Assembly: GCF_964656455.1 (NCBI RefSeq)
Contig: NC_135721.1
Coordinates: 86,594,754 to 86,658,753, forward strand
DNA length: 64,000 nucleotides
Source: Halichoerus grypus
Taxonomy: Eukaryota > Chordata > Mammalia > Carnivora > Phocidae
Direction of reading: 5' to 3'
The notes beneath the pieces were generated by a model. The model did no database searches. It was not told the origin of the DNA and was given only the letters and a program-made list of their open reading frames with translations. How positions within the stretch are numbered: the first letter of the stretch is position 1; every line of letters begins with the position of its first letter. Position numbers and translations under genes: made by a program. This document shows, in pieces, positions 49,395-60,189 of the stretch.

Positions 49395-49500
49395 CAGGTC
49401 TCACTTAAGCCAACTCTACTAGACTCTCCTGAGGTAGAGCCTTGGACATGTTTATTGGAAGACCTTCCCCGGTGGTTCTGATGCACATTCCTGATTATTC
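49395..49500. repeat. Small DNA transposon-like fragment
   Basis: actctcctgaggtagagccttgg..., then ccccggtggttctgatgcacattcc, recalls the MER20/MER5 type. Weak. Confidence 0.3.
49451..49456 (-). terminator. Intronic AATAAA upstream of the transmembrane exon
   Basis: On the minus strand CCAATAAACA lies in the 1.7-kb intron between the Ig3 exon (50803-50939) and the transmembrane exon (48939-49082). It could end a transcript that reads through the Ig3 donor and encodes a soluble receptor. It is about 1.28 kb past the read-through stop at 50735. A single hexamer in AT-rich intron is common by chance. Confidence 0.2.
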
Positions 49501-50038
49501 CACTGTCATAACTGCTTTCATGGGCACTCAAAATTGAGCAGCAGGACACCTGTCGTAAATAAAGAGCCATCAGCTGCCTCCCCTGAAAGCCAACTCTGTT
49601 GTCTCCGGAAGGCTGGTGGAGAGCCAAACTCCCCCCTCATCCTCTTTGTGCCAGCAAGGTCCAGGCCGGGGGCCTGTCTGCAAAGCACAGTCTCTGAAAG
49701 GGCAGAAAGGGTGTCTATCCCTGCTCTGCTTTGCAAACACACTGCAGAGCAATTATGGCAAAAGCTGTGGGTGGGAGACGACCAAGAAGCAGAACCGGTT
49801 CCCCTGGAATGTCAAGTCCCTGAAAACAGGCTCCTACACATCCCAGAAAAGGAACAGTACAGTTTGCTCCCTTACCACAGCCCAAAACAGTGATGCCATG
49901 GAAGGAGGCTCTAGGAAGGAGAGAATTCGGAAAGAGGAAGAAGGACAAAGGAAGAGAAAGTCTCTCCATTCTTAGAATCCACCGCATACACCACTTCCTT
50001 CATCAGCCCCTTCCAGATGCTCCAGTCTCCACTAAAAG

Positions 50039-50081
50039 GTGTGTATGTATGTATGTGTGTATGACGGGGGGGGGGGGGCGT
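50039..50081 (+). repeat. (GT/GTAT)n followed by a G run
   Basis: gtgtgtatgtatgtatgtgtgtatgac, then about 14 G. Confidence 0.9.
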
Positions 50082-50802
50082 CTTTTCTTTGAACCCCCCA
50101 GAACACATTCATTTTTTTTAAAAAAAATACTCCCTAAGGAGTTTATCATGACCTGCCCTAGGTCACACTATGTTGCAAACAGTTTGAGGTCAAAGACATC
50201 CCTATGCACTGCAGTATGTCTTTAAATACAATAAAGCACAATAACTAAAACACATTCTGGGTCAACAGAAATAGCAATCCATTGATTAAGTCCCAGCACA
50301 ACCAAGTGGATCTGCTCTGCACGCGGGTGCCCGATCTGATCCTGACCACCTGTTTGAGCCTCTAGCTTCTACTAGATGGATTGGCCCTTCCCTCCCATCC
50401 TTCCAACTTCTCTTTGTCCTTCCCCAGATCTTGGAGCAACAATGCCACCTCCCCCTTTGGGAGGACCCAGGTCTGGGAAGTTGTAATGTATAGACTTCAG
50501 GGATCTTGGTACTGCAATGGTCACAATAAGAAGACCGTGCCATGCAATATTTATGAGATTCATAAAGCCCCTGGTAAGTAGACAGGAGTGATGGCTGGCA
50601 GTTCTTGAGTTGGTCACTCATTGCCTTCAGGAGCATTGACACCCCTCCCCCCACTCTGGAAATGAGTTTGAAACCAACAAATTCCAAACAAGAAATTAAT
50701 GCCGAGTTTCCCTATTGAATATCACTCTGCTGCCTCACACCAAGTGTCTCCTTGTCATTGTTTTGAACCTTCTGAACAGCGTGTACCCCACCGAACCGTT
50801 AC

Positions 50803-50939
50803 CTGGGAGTTTTAAAATAAAATATGCTGCTGACACTCCAGCATGACAAATGAAAGGATGACCATAATCTTCCATTTTCACTTCCAAGAAGGTTATGTTC
50901 ACTGTGTAAAAAATATGTTTCTGGAAAGAAATGTGGGAT
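50803..50939 (-). CDS. IL1RL2: IL1RL2 exon: second half of Ig domain 3
   Basis: A 137-bp exon with acceptor tcttttacag|A and donor CCA G|gtaacg. The peptide reads SHISFQKHIFYTVNITFLEV, then KMEDYGHPFICHAGVSAAYF, then ILKLP. It closes Ig3 with the D-Y-G-x-P-F-x-C strand-F motif and has an NIT sequon. Human has KMEDYGLPFMCHAGVSTAY. The exon ends just before the transmembrane exon. If the donor is not used, the frame continues for 22 residues beyond Leu-Pro (starting GNGSVGYTLF) to a TGA at 50735-50737, which would give a protein without a membrane anchor. Confidence 0.95.
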
Positions 50940-51710
50940 CTGTAAAAGAAAGGAGCCAACCATTTATATGTGAGGCATAGTTACCCAGCATAGTGTATCA
51001 TCTTCAGTCTAGAGAATAAAATTCTCTCTCTGGAGAACACTTTAGGCCATCACAGTTACCCCGGGAATGCATCACGGACTAGCTCGGTGAGGTGCGTGAG
51101 TTGTGGCCCTTCCGGATTTCCATTTTCTTCTGGACGGCGACAGATGTCATCCTCAGCCCTCCAGAGCCTTCCTCTGGTTGTCTCCACATAGGCTAACTTA
51201 TCTACCCTGCAGGGCCCAACACCAGTTCTTCCGCCCTTGGACTAGTGAATCTTGCTTTACGCCACCCAATTTATACCACCACAAATTGGGTTTCTACCAC
51301 GTAATTAGTGCATGATTAAGTCCTGTCTCCCCCAAGAGTCCCCACGCTGCTCCCTGCTTTGCTACTGGAGCCTTGAAGATCTATGGCTCATGATATAACA
51401 AAATAGGAAGGAGGCTGGTTTTAAGGACTAGCTGAGAGAAATGGATTTTGTTGTGTGAGGCCCATCCTTGATGTTTTGCCTCATCTGTCTAACTAGGATG
51501 TGGGAATGTTGATAAGATGAGCCCCTCACACTTCTCTGAAGGGGAGGCTCAGCCCTGCCAAGCGCTGAGGACATCTTTGAGAGGCAAAGCCAAAAGGAGT
51601 GATGAGGGGTCAGTGAGAAGCATCTAAAAGAAGTAGTACTAGCACCAAAATAATGTAAGTGAGGAAATTCTTGTCGGCTTTTAGGGAAGCCAGAAAAACA
51701 CAACACCTAC

Positions 51711-51840
51711 TCGGATCCTTCTCTGATGCGTTTGGATTCACTGTAGTAATCATCCACCAAGGTGTTATTGACTCTCCAGCATCGGAGATTTGTATTATCC
51801 CTTGTGTCTGTGATATTGCAGTCCACAGTAAGGGGGGAGC
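51711..51840 (-). CDS. IL1RL2: IL1RL2 exon: first half of Ig domain 3
   Basis: A 130-bp exon with acceptor tttttatag|GC and donor GA|gtaggt. The peptide starts (G)SPLTVDCNITDTRDNTNLRC and continues WRVNNTLVDDYYSESKRIRE then GSE. It holds the B-strand cysteine (VDC), the C-strand tryptophan (CW) and sequons at NIT and NNT. Human reads TTLIVDCNVTDTKDNTNLRC, then WRVNNTLVDDYYDESKRIRE. The main differences are SPLT for TTLI and S for D in the DYYxES segment. The donor is gtaggt, not the commoner gtaagt, but the phase joins exactly with the next exon (GA + A gives Glu). Confidence 0.95.
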
Positions 51841-52129
51841 CTATAAAAACAAATTTATAAATGTTACATGAAAAGCCTACAAAAAAGTGATCAGCTAAAC
51901 AATATCCTTGAGTATCTTTTGATTACCAAAAATTCACCCTGGAGGTCAATGTTCCTCTACTTTATTCTCTCCCTGGACAGAGATGGTAAGGGACAAGTTA
52001 CCTTCCAGAGTGTCTACTGTACAGAGATATCCATGTGATATCCAAATCCCACCAGCTTCTGGCCAATGCCCTCCTGAATATCAGGGACACAGATACTACC
52101 ACCAGTCTTAGGAAACTTAACAAAGAACT

Positions 52130-52350
52130 TTACAAAGTATTTCACAGCTTAACAATAACCCACAACCCTCGGACCAAGTATTTCACATGCATTGTCTTCT
52201 TCAGTCTTCCTATCTTCAAAACAATCCTACAATCAGGAAAGAGGAGGTGCTGTAAATGCCCATTTTACAAATGAGAACACTGAAGTTCAGAGAGATTGGT
52301 GACGCCCAAGGTCACACAAGAGAGAAAGAAATGAGACATGAACGCTGGTT
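52130..52350 (+). repeat. MIR
   Basis: tatttcacatgcattgtcttcttcagtcttcc, cattttacaaatgagaacactgaagttcagagagattgg, caaggtcacacaag are MIR landmarks. Confidence 0.8.
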
Positions 52351-52598
52351 TTCTATTTCCAAATCCAGTGATATTTCTACTTCACCAATCGTGACCCCTC
52401 TCCTGACTCCACCGCACACATTCACAAATTATATTTAATAATTTTATATTTTTATTTGATTTTTCTATTTATTTTCTATTTTTATTTGATTTTGCTCCAT
52501 GAGCCTAATATATCCCATCTATTTACTCTACATAAAAAATTACTTTATTTCTACACAGTCTACTTCATGTTTCTTTATTCTAGGTGGAATTTATTTTT

Positions 52599-52809
52599 TC
52601 TAATTTGTTTTTTTTTTTTTGAAAGATTTTATTTATTTATTTGAGAGAGAGAGAGGGAGAGAGAATGAGAGAGAGCACAAGTGGGGAGGAGAGGGAGAAG
52701 CAGGCTCCCCATGAGCAGGGAGAGAGATGCAGGGCTCAATCCCAGGACTCCAGGACCACAACCTGAGCCGAAGGCAGAAGCCCAACCAACTGAGCCATCC
52801 AGGCGCCCC
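52599..52809 (-). repeat. Can-SINE
   Basis: Head gagccatccaggcgcccc, perfect 18-bp duplication taggtggaatttattttt (52581-52598 and 52810-52827). Confidence 0.96.
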
Positions 52810-52829
52810 TAGGTGGAATTTATTTTTCA

Positions 52830-53585
52830 AAAATCATGAACTATAACACATGTATAGTAAAAAGTATAGAACATAAATGTAAAGCACACATCCATATCAC
52901 CTTCACCCCATCAGGAAAACAGCATATTGCCGGGACTCCAGAAGCCTCCCACATGCCCCTGCCTACTTTATACTTTATCACTTATGCATTTGCTCTTGAA
53001 CTGTAGCTTCTGTTGCCCACATTTTGTTTGTGATGCTGATCCGTGCTGCTGCATGTAGCTGACTCCATTCAGATAAGAGAATGCACTAGCACTTGTTTAT
53101 TTCTTGTACAGCTGCTATGCACACATCTCATTGCTGTAGTGTTTGCCTCGATGCGTAAGGCTGCTGTGAGCTCTCCGCTGCATGCCTCCCGGGGCACGGT
53201 CCACACCTTTCTTGTATACACACCCTTGTACATGACGGTGCACATGCCTCTCTATCTACCAGTAAAATCGGTAGATCTTAGGTTATGGGTATCTTCGACT
53301 TTAAAGGAGATGCCGAATCGTTTTCCAGCGCGGTTGTACCTATTTACCCTTCCACCAGCCGTGTAGGAGAGCACCTGTTACTTTACCTACTCAGCAGTAT
53401 GTGGTGTTGTCAGTCTATTTATTTTCGCCAGCTCGATGTGTGTGTTGGGACATCACACTGTGGCTTGAATTTGCATTGCCCTAGATTGCACCTGCCGCAG
53501 CACGTTTTTAGACCTTCATTGGCCGTGTTGATACCCTCTGTTGTAAACTGTCACAGCGGTCTGTCTCGCCTTCTGGTAGGTTGAC
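52830..53585 (+). repeat. Old L1 fragment
   Basis: atgctgatccgtgctgctgcatgtagctgactccattcag, ttaccctccaccagccgtgtaggagagcacc-type text, and tgtgtgttgggacatcac...tttgcattgcc are degraded antisense L1. Confidence 0.65.
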
Positions 53586-53639
53586 TTGTCTTTCAATAAA
53601 CGGAAGTTACTATGTTTACTATAGTCATACTTATCAAAT

Positions 53640-55433
53640 TTTACCTCAAGACTAGTTATTGACTAGCATGTCTTTATTTTTTTTAATCTTTCCTTACCCC
53701 AAATCATGAAGGATTTTTTTTCTAGAAATGCATCATTTTGACTTCTTTAGATCTACAACTCACTGGAAATTATTTTTATAAATAGTGTGAGAAAGGGGTC
53801 AGGTCTTTATTTTATTCTTTATCCCATTGTCAAGTTCCATTTATTGAAAAGATCACACCTTACCTAGAGCAGTGTCAACCTTGCCAAAATCAAGTGTGTT
53901 TTATGGTGGATCTATTTCTGGGCCTTCAATTCTAACCCGTTGTCTATCTTTGCATCAGAACTACACTGTCTAAACTACGGTAGATTTTTCATAAATCTTG
54001 AAATCTGGTGGTACAACTCCCCTCAGCTAGTCCTTTTTCATTAAAAGTGTCTTGACTATTATTCAGTCTTTACTTTTTTCCATACCAACATTATAATCAA
54101 CCTATCAAATTCAGCAAAAACTAAAATCTTTTGAGATTTTGGCTCTCCCTCAAAACAAAGGACAGATGTTTAATAGTTCAGTCTTAAGTGTGTTGTTTCT
54201 TCTAAGGGCTTCTAAAGCAGATTTTTAAAAATCAGATTAAGGACATTCCCTTACATTCCTAGTTTTAAAAGTTTTTTTTTTAAATAATAAATTCCTAGTT
54301 CAGGTGTTCTAAGTGACTTTGCTGTATCTATGAATGTATTTTTTCTTCTTTAATTTGTTAATGTAAAATAAAAGGAAGACTTACCTAATATGAAGCAACC
54401 TGGCATTGCTTCATGTAAGCCCAACTGAGCCACAATGTATCATCCTTTGGGTATGCTGATAAAATAAATTTGCTAATAATGTGCTTAAAATTTTTCATCT
54501 GTGTTGAGGAATGAGACTGGCCTGAAATTTCCTTGTCCTTGTTGGGTCTGACTGTCAAGATTTTCCGGACCTAATAAAATGCGTTAACGACTATTTCTTC
54601 TTTTTCTACTTTGTGAAACAATTTGTTTAAATCTGTCAAATTTCTTTATTAAATGCTTTGTAGAGTTCACTAGCAAAGCCAAGTGGATCTAGAATTCTGT
54701 TTGTGGTAAGATTTTACATTTCTGGTCATATGTCTATTCTGAAATCTGTATCTTCTTTTGCCAGATCCTTTGTGCTGATTTTTATGGAAACTGCCCATTT
54801 CTTTTTAGATTTTCAAATTGTTTGGCAATAGGTTTTCCAGAATATTCTTTTATGACCTTTTTCATGTGTATATTATCTATGGTGATGGCCTCTTTTTCCT
54901 TCAGATTGTGCCTTCCCTCTTTTCTTAATCATTCAGGGGGTTAGCAATCACATTCCACTTTTCAAAAAAAGAACTTCTTTCTCTGTTAATCACTCAATTG
55001 CATGTTCATTTACTATTTCACTATTTTCCGCTATTACTGCTCACCTCATGTCTTCCATTTCTGTTGGATTTATTTTGCTTCTCCTTTTCTGTCTTCAGGG
55101 GTAAGCGTGTAGCTCATGGATATTTCAACTAGCTTCCTTTTCTAATTCAGACTATCAAGTATGTCCTGATCAAATCTTTGTATCCCACCAACCTCGGTGT
55201 AATCTTTTCATGAGTATTCATTGTCAAATTATTTTCTGATTTCTATTTTTATCCATGGGCTATCTGGAGGGTTTTTTTATTTGATTGTTTTCCAACCTAT
55301 GCAGTTATTCTAATTGTCTTTTTATTGCTTATTTCCAACTTCAGTGTCTTATGGTCTGAGAATATATAGTTTATATGATTTCAATCTGTTGGATTTTGTT
55401 GAGACTAGCTTTATAACCCAATATATGGTGGAT
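53640..55433 (+). repeat. Old L1, antisense ORF2/3' region
   Basis: catcattttgacttctttagatctacaactcactggaaatta, tatttctgggccttcaattctaa, gtagatttttcataaatcttgaaatctggtggtac, and attctgtttgtggtaagattttac are typical. AT-rich and full of stops. Confidence 0.7.
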
Positions 55434-55445
55434 TTTATTAAACAT

Positions 55446-55675
55446 GTCTTTTTTTTTTTTCTTTTTTTCTTTTTTTTTTTTTAAAGATTTTATTTATTTA
55501 TTTGAGACAGAGAGAATGAGAGAGAGAGAGAGAGCACATGAGAGGGGGGAGGGTCAGAGGGAGAAGCAGGCTCCCTGCCGAGCAGGGAGCCCGATGTGGG
55601 ACTCGATCCAGGGACTCCAGGATCATGACCTGAGCCGAAGGCAGTCGCTTAACCAACTGAGCCACCCAGGCGCCC
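55446..55675 (-). repeat. Can-SINE, left member of a nested pair
   Basis: Poly(T), ttatttatttgagacagagagaatgag body, full head gagccacccaggcgccc. It has no duplication of its own at its right edge. Confidence 0.93.
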
Positions 55676-55874
55676 TTTTTCTTATTTCTTTTTAAAGATT
55701 TTATTTATTTATTTGAGAGAGAGCAAGCACGAGCTGGGGGGAGGGGCAGAGGAGGGGGGAGAAACAGACTCCCCACTTGAGCAGGGAGCCCCATGTGGGG
55801 TTCAATCCCAGGACCCTGGGATCATGACCTGAGCTGAAGGCAGACACTTAACCATTGAGTCACCCAGGTGTCCC
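55676..55874 (-). repeat. Can-SINE, right member of a nested pair
   Basis: ttttaaagattttatttatttatttgagagagagcaag body, head gagtcacccaggtgtccc. A 12-bp duplication tttattaaacat flanks the pair as a whole (55434-55445 and 55875-55886). Confidence 0.93.
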
Positions 55875-56108
55875 TTTATTAAACATTTCATTGTGCCTAG
55901 AAAGAATGTGTAATCTGTAGTAGATGGGCTCAGGGCTCTATAATATGAACATTAGGCCATTTGTTGGGCACATTTTGTTTGTCGTTATAGGGTGTTCTGT
56001 TTGCTTTGTTCTACCAGCTACCTTGCAAAGTGTTGTTATTATTATTCCATTATTAGTGTGGACTTAATTTCTCTCCGTAATCCTGAACTAACTTTCTTTC
56101 TGCACGTG

Positions 56109-56133
56109 TACACACACACACACACACACACAC
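56109..56133 (+). repeat. (CA)n microsatellite
   Basis: About twelve perfect ca units. Confidence 0.95.
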
Positions 56134-56437
56134 TTCTAAGGCCATGTTATTATGTATCTACAGGTTCACCATTGAACTTTTAATCATTATGAAGTATCTC
56201 TGTTTACCTCTAATAATGCATTCTGCCTTCAGATCTACTTTAATACTAGTATAATTATACCAACATTATTTTGGTTAGTGTTTATAACATATATCATTTT
56301 CTAGTCTTTTCTCTTCCAGCATCTTGTAAACAGCCCAGAGTTTTGATTTCTTCTTTCAAATCCAGTATGACAATCTTTATTTGGAGCATTTAGTCCATCC
56401 TGTAATCGGTGATATATGTATGTTTAAATCAACTATC

Positions 56438-56442
56438 ATATA

Positions 56443-56495
<53 letters not shown>
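56438..56495 (+). repeat. (TA)n microsatellite
   Basis: Nearly pure ta repeat with two tg interruptions, followed by poly(T). Confidence 0.95.
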
Positions 56496-57667
56496 TTTTT
56501 TTTTTTTAATTTGTAGCATCTGTCCTATATCTGTCTTTTCCTTCTTGCTGTCTTTTGATTCCTTCTTTTGGATTCCTTCTTAACCTTCCTCTTGATTATT
56601 TTTTATTATTCCATATAAAGCTGTATTTTTGAAATTATTATTACTTTAGTGTTACCCTAAATATTAAAACATAGATCCTCGAACTTACCAAAATCTGATA
56701 TTATTGATTATTTCTATCGTCTTCTAAGAGAATGTAAAGTATTAGGATGCAATTGCATTTAACCTTCTCCCAGCAGACAGGCAAATGCAGTTGTGAATTC
56801 TAATTTCATACATATTTTAAATTCCATGAACAATCGTCATTATTATTGCCTCATTCAGTCAAGATTCATTTGGATTTACTCACATATTTATGCCAACATT
56901 CGCTCCTTCCTTCCCTCCTACAAAGCTGATTCACGATCTAGAAACATTTCCTCCTGCTTAAAGAACACTGGAGTAGCTCCTTTAGTGTAAGATTGTGGTT
57001 AGCAAATTTTGTCATTTTTAGTTTGTCGTATTTTCACTGACTATAAAATTAGCATTTTTTTTTCAGCAGACAACCTCCATTATTTCCATCAAAAATTCAA
57101 ACAGTGAGCTTACTATTGCGCACAGAGGATTTTTTTTTCCTTTTTCCCCTAACTTTTAAGATATTTTTCCTTTGTTTTTCTGCAGCTTCACTTTGGTATT
57201 TCAAGGTGTAGGTTTGCCTTTATTTGTCCTGCCGAGTCTCCTTAGCTTCCAGAGTCTTTGGATTAATGTGTCTATCAGTTTGGAATATTCTCAGATTATC
57301 ACCTAAATAATACTGCCTCTGCTCCCCTTTTCTCTTTTCTCTTTCTTCTGGGATTACAATTACATACATGTTAGCTCTGGGTATCCTCTCTCTCTAACCT
57401 CTGTACTTCCTATTCTTCTGTCTCTTTGTGCTTAATCATAGGCATTTTCTCCTGACCTATATTTTTGTTCAGTAATCCTTTTTTCAGATGTCTCATATGC
57501 CATTAAACCCTTCATTGAGTTTTTGGTTTTGGTTATTGTACTTGTCAATTCTGATATTTTATTTGTTCTTTTTCGAATCTGATATAGTCCTTTTTAAAAA
57601 GTTTGCAGTGTCTTTTGAAAATTGCAATCATGTCTTTTCCTTCCTTGCACATAGTAAGCACAATTAA

Positions 57668-57668
<1 letters not shown>

Positions 57669-57712
<44 letters not shown>
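57669..57712 (+). repeat. (ATCT)n microsatellite
   Basis: Eleven perfect atct units. Confidence 0.97.
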
Positions 57713-57829
57713 CTGGGGCCCTGGGGGTCTGTTTCTGTTGTATGTGGTTTACCATCCAGAATTTACTGAGTCAAAAGTTATTGTGAAGGTTCTGAATGCA
57801 TATTGGCATTTCCTCTACAAAGTTTATAC

Positions 57830-58640
57830 CAGTCCATTCATTTATTTAGCTATTAAGCAACTATTTCTTGAGTATCTGCTTTGTTCTAGAAACTGTTCTG
57901 AGCACTGGTGATATAGGAAGGAACAAACCAGACAAAAAGCCTGCTCCTAAGGAGCATTGACTCAAATAGAATTAGAGATACCAGGACAAAATATGTGAGG
58001 TAGTGATAAGTACTTTACCAAAAATAGAGAGAGCTCAGGGGATAGAGCATGATGGTGGGTGAGGTGTGCTACTTTTTGTTTTTTAAGATGTTATCTATTT
58101 ATATGAGAGAGAGCAAGAAAGAGAGCATGAGCAGAGGGAGGGGCAGAGGGAGAAGTAGGCTCCCGCTCAGCTCGATGTGGAGCTCAATCCAAGGATTCCA
58201 AGATCATGACCTGAGCAGAAATCAGATGCTTAACCATCTGAGCCACCCAGGCACCCCAGAAGTGTGCTGTTTTAATGTGGTGGTCAAGTGAGATGACATT
58301 CATTGGCGACCTGATGGAAGTGAAAGAAGGGACCATGGAGCTGTGTGGGGAAGAGCATTTCAAATAGAGGGAACAGCAAGTGCAAAGTCCCTGAGGTGGA
58401 GGTGTGCTTGAGATGTTCAAGGAACAGCAGGAATACCAGGGGGATCAAGTGTGAGCTTACCAGTGTGAACACTGGTAAGGGGAAGTCAGCCATGGAGGCC
58501 CATGTTGGGAATGCAAGGACTTTGAATTTTATTCAAGTGAGTGGGAATTTTATTCACTGAGTGAGATGGGAAACCATTGGAGAGCTTTAAACACAAATGT
58601 TTTAAAAGGAGCGCTCATATTCATGGCCAGTAATGTATTA
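57830..58640 (+). repeat. Ancient interspersed repeat split by a Can-SINE
   Basis: ttgagtatctgctttgttctagaaactgttctgagcactggtgatatagg..., then after the SINE gaagagcatttcaaatagagggaacagcaagtgcaaagtccctgagg and ggactttgaattttattcaagtg. Same family as 4820-5420. Confidence 0.6.
58074..58257 (-). repeat. Can-SINE
   Basis: ttatctatttatatgagagagagc body, aaatcagatgcttaacc, head gagccacccaggcacccc. Flanking ggtgtgct / agtgtgct similarity. Confidence 0.92.
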
Positions 58641-58649
58641 GAACACCCT

Positions 58650-59520
58650 CTATATTATCCTTGCTAATATTTGGTATTTATATTTTTAATCCTTACCAAT
58701 TTCATAGATACATATCATTTTTTTGTGTGCATTTCTTTTATGGTGGATGAATATATTTTCATATTTTGTTAGTCTTTTTTTTTCTTCTGTGAATTATTCA
58801 TTTGCCTCTTTTGGATTATTCCTAGTCCTTGATTTGTTGATATTTAATGATATTACCTGTTTTTTTATGTCTCTGTTCCAAACATTCTCTCCTAGTTTGT
58901 CATCACATTTTCACTTTACCATTTTTCCTGTATACAGATATTTACAGTTTTTATGTGAGTCTAATTTTTAATCTTCTGTGATTTCTTCCACTGATTTTAT
59001 GTGTAGATAGTACATCATTCTGAGGTTAGATATAAATTTATCTCAGTTTTTAATGGTACTTCTGTGGATTTATTTTTATATGTTGTTCCTTGATTCATCA
59101 AAAATGTATTTTTATGTCTGATATGAGGTAAAGAATGAACTACATATTCTTCACATTTAAAAAGTTACACTAATATCACATATATCCTAGATCTCTCTCT
59201 CTACACATGCTTAAATGCCACAAATCTTTACTAAACTGTTGTATATTGTAGGATATGCTTATTATTTTCCATTATGTTGCTTTAATCTTTCTATTTGGAT
59301 ACAAATACCAGTATTTACTTACTGTTGCTTTATAATTAAACATACTTTACTATTCACTAGAAAAGATTTCTATTTCTTCTATTCAATTATTTTCCTGCTA
59401 AATTTTTCCAACATTTTTCAACATGAATTTTTAAAATGCTTTGTCAAGTTTCAGGACATTCGATGAAATTTAACTGGTTTTATATTAAATATTTATATTA
59501 ATCTGCCCTTAGTAATTTCA
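58650..59520 (+). repeat. AT-rich old L1/HAL1-like fragment
   Basis: ttatggtggatgaatatattttcatattttg, gaggtaaagaatgaactacat, and ctattcactagaaaagatttc are in the style of old L1 3' regions. Ends about 25 bp from the Ig linker exon. Confidence 0.5.
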
Positions 59521-59543
59521 ATGGCTTTGATAATTTTACTCAC

Positions 59544-59618
59544 CAAGTTGTACTTCAATTGAATTGTTTTTTGGATAAATGATTTTAGGAATTCTTCCGG
59601 CATATCCATTTGTTTCTG
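59544..59618 (-). CDS. IL1RL2: IL1RL2 exon: Ig2-Ig3 linker
   Basis: A 75-bp exon with donor G|gtgagt. The peptide reads (A)ETNGYAGRIPKIIYPKNNSI then EVQL, matching human ERAGYGGSVPKIIYPKNHSI and EVQL. An NNS sequon is present. The acceptor region reads ttcttagcag: two AGs lie three bases apart. Using the first (exon start 59618) gives NI-A-E-T-N and aligns best with human NI/SI-T-E; using the second (exon start 59615) drops one alanine and keeps frame. I chose the first. Reading through the donor would stop after Gly-Glu at a TAA. The flanking introns are old L1 sequence. Confidence 0.94.
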
Positions 59619-60189
59619 CTAAGAAATCATACCCACATGAAATTGCATTAGAATCATGTATGATACATTCCCACCTATTTATCCAATGACAGTGCAAAGA
59701 AAACATGGCACTGAGCAGGACTTTAATAAGCATGAGTCAAGGAAAGAAAAAAACTCATGGCGTGATAAACTACCACCTCATAAATGCATATTTTTAAACC
59801 ATAAATAATTGAATGCTAAGGGAAAACCCTAAAAGCTGGGCTACCAGGAGAGTTTGCTTTGCCGTTCTATATTTGGTATAAATATAAACTGATGAGGTCG
59901 TGTAATAAAATCTCATTACCTAATAATCCAAATACAGTTTGTAAACAGTGGCTCTAAGCCAAGCTCCGGTCTAGGTCCCAGATAGAGAGAGAGCAAGAGC
60001 CAATGTTTTATCTTCGGTCCCGCTGTTCCATCCTCCATCCCTGCTTTTCTGTATTCTTTACATCCTGTCCTCTTCTGTTCTTCAGCTCTTCCATTCCTTC
60101 ACCCTGCTGTAAGACTCTTTCCTCGTGTTGACTTCCCAGCCCTTTGTTTTTCTCTACTTCTTCCCTTCTCCATTTACCCACCAACATCT

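Larger units (their letters stand above)
55887..57660 (+). repeat. Old L1, antisense, continuing past the SINE pair
   Basis: ttgtgcctagaaagaatgtgtaatctg, cttcactttggtatttcaaggtgtaggtttgcctttatttgtcctgccgagtctcctt, and tcagtttggaatattctcagattatcacc are old-L1 text. Confidence 0.7.
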
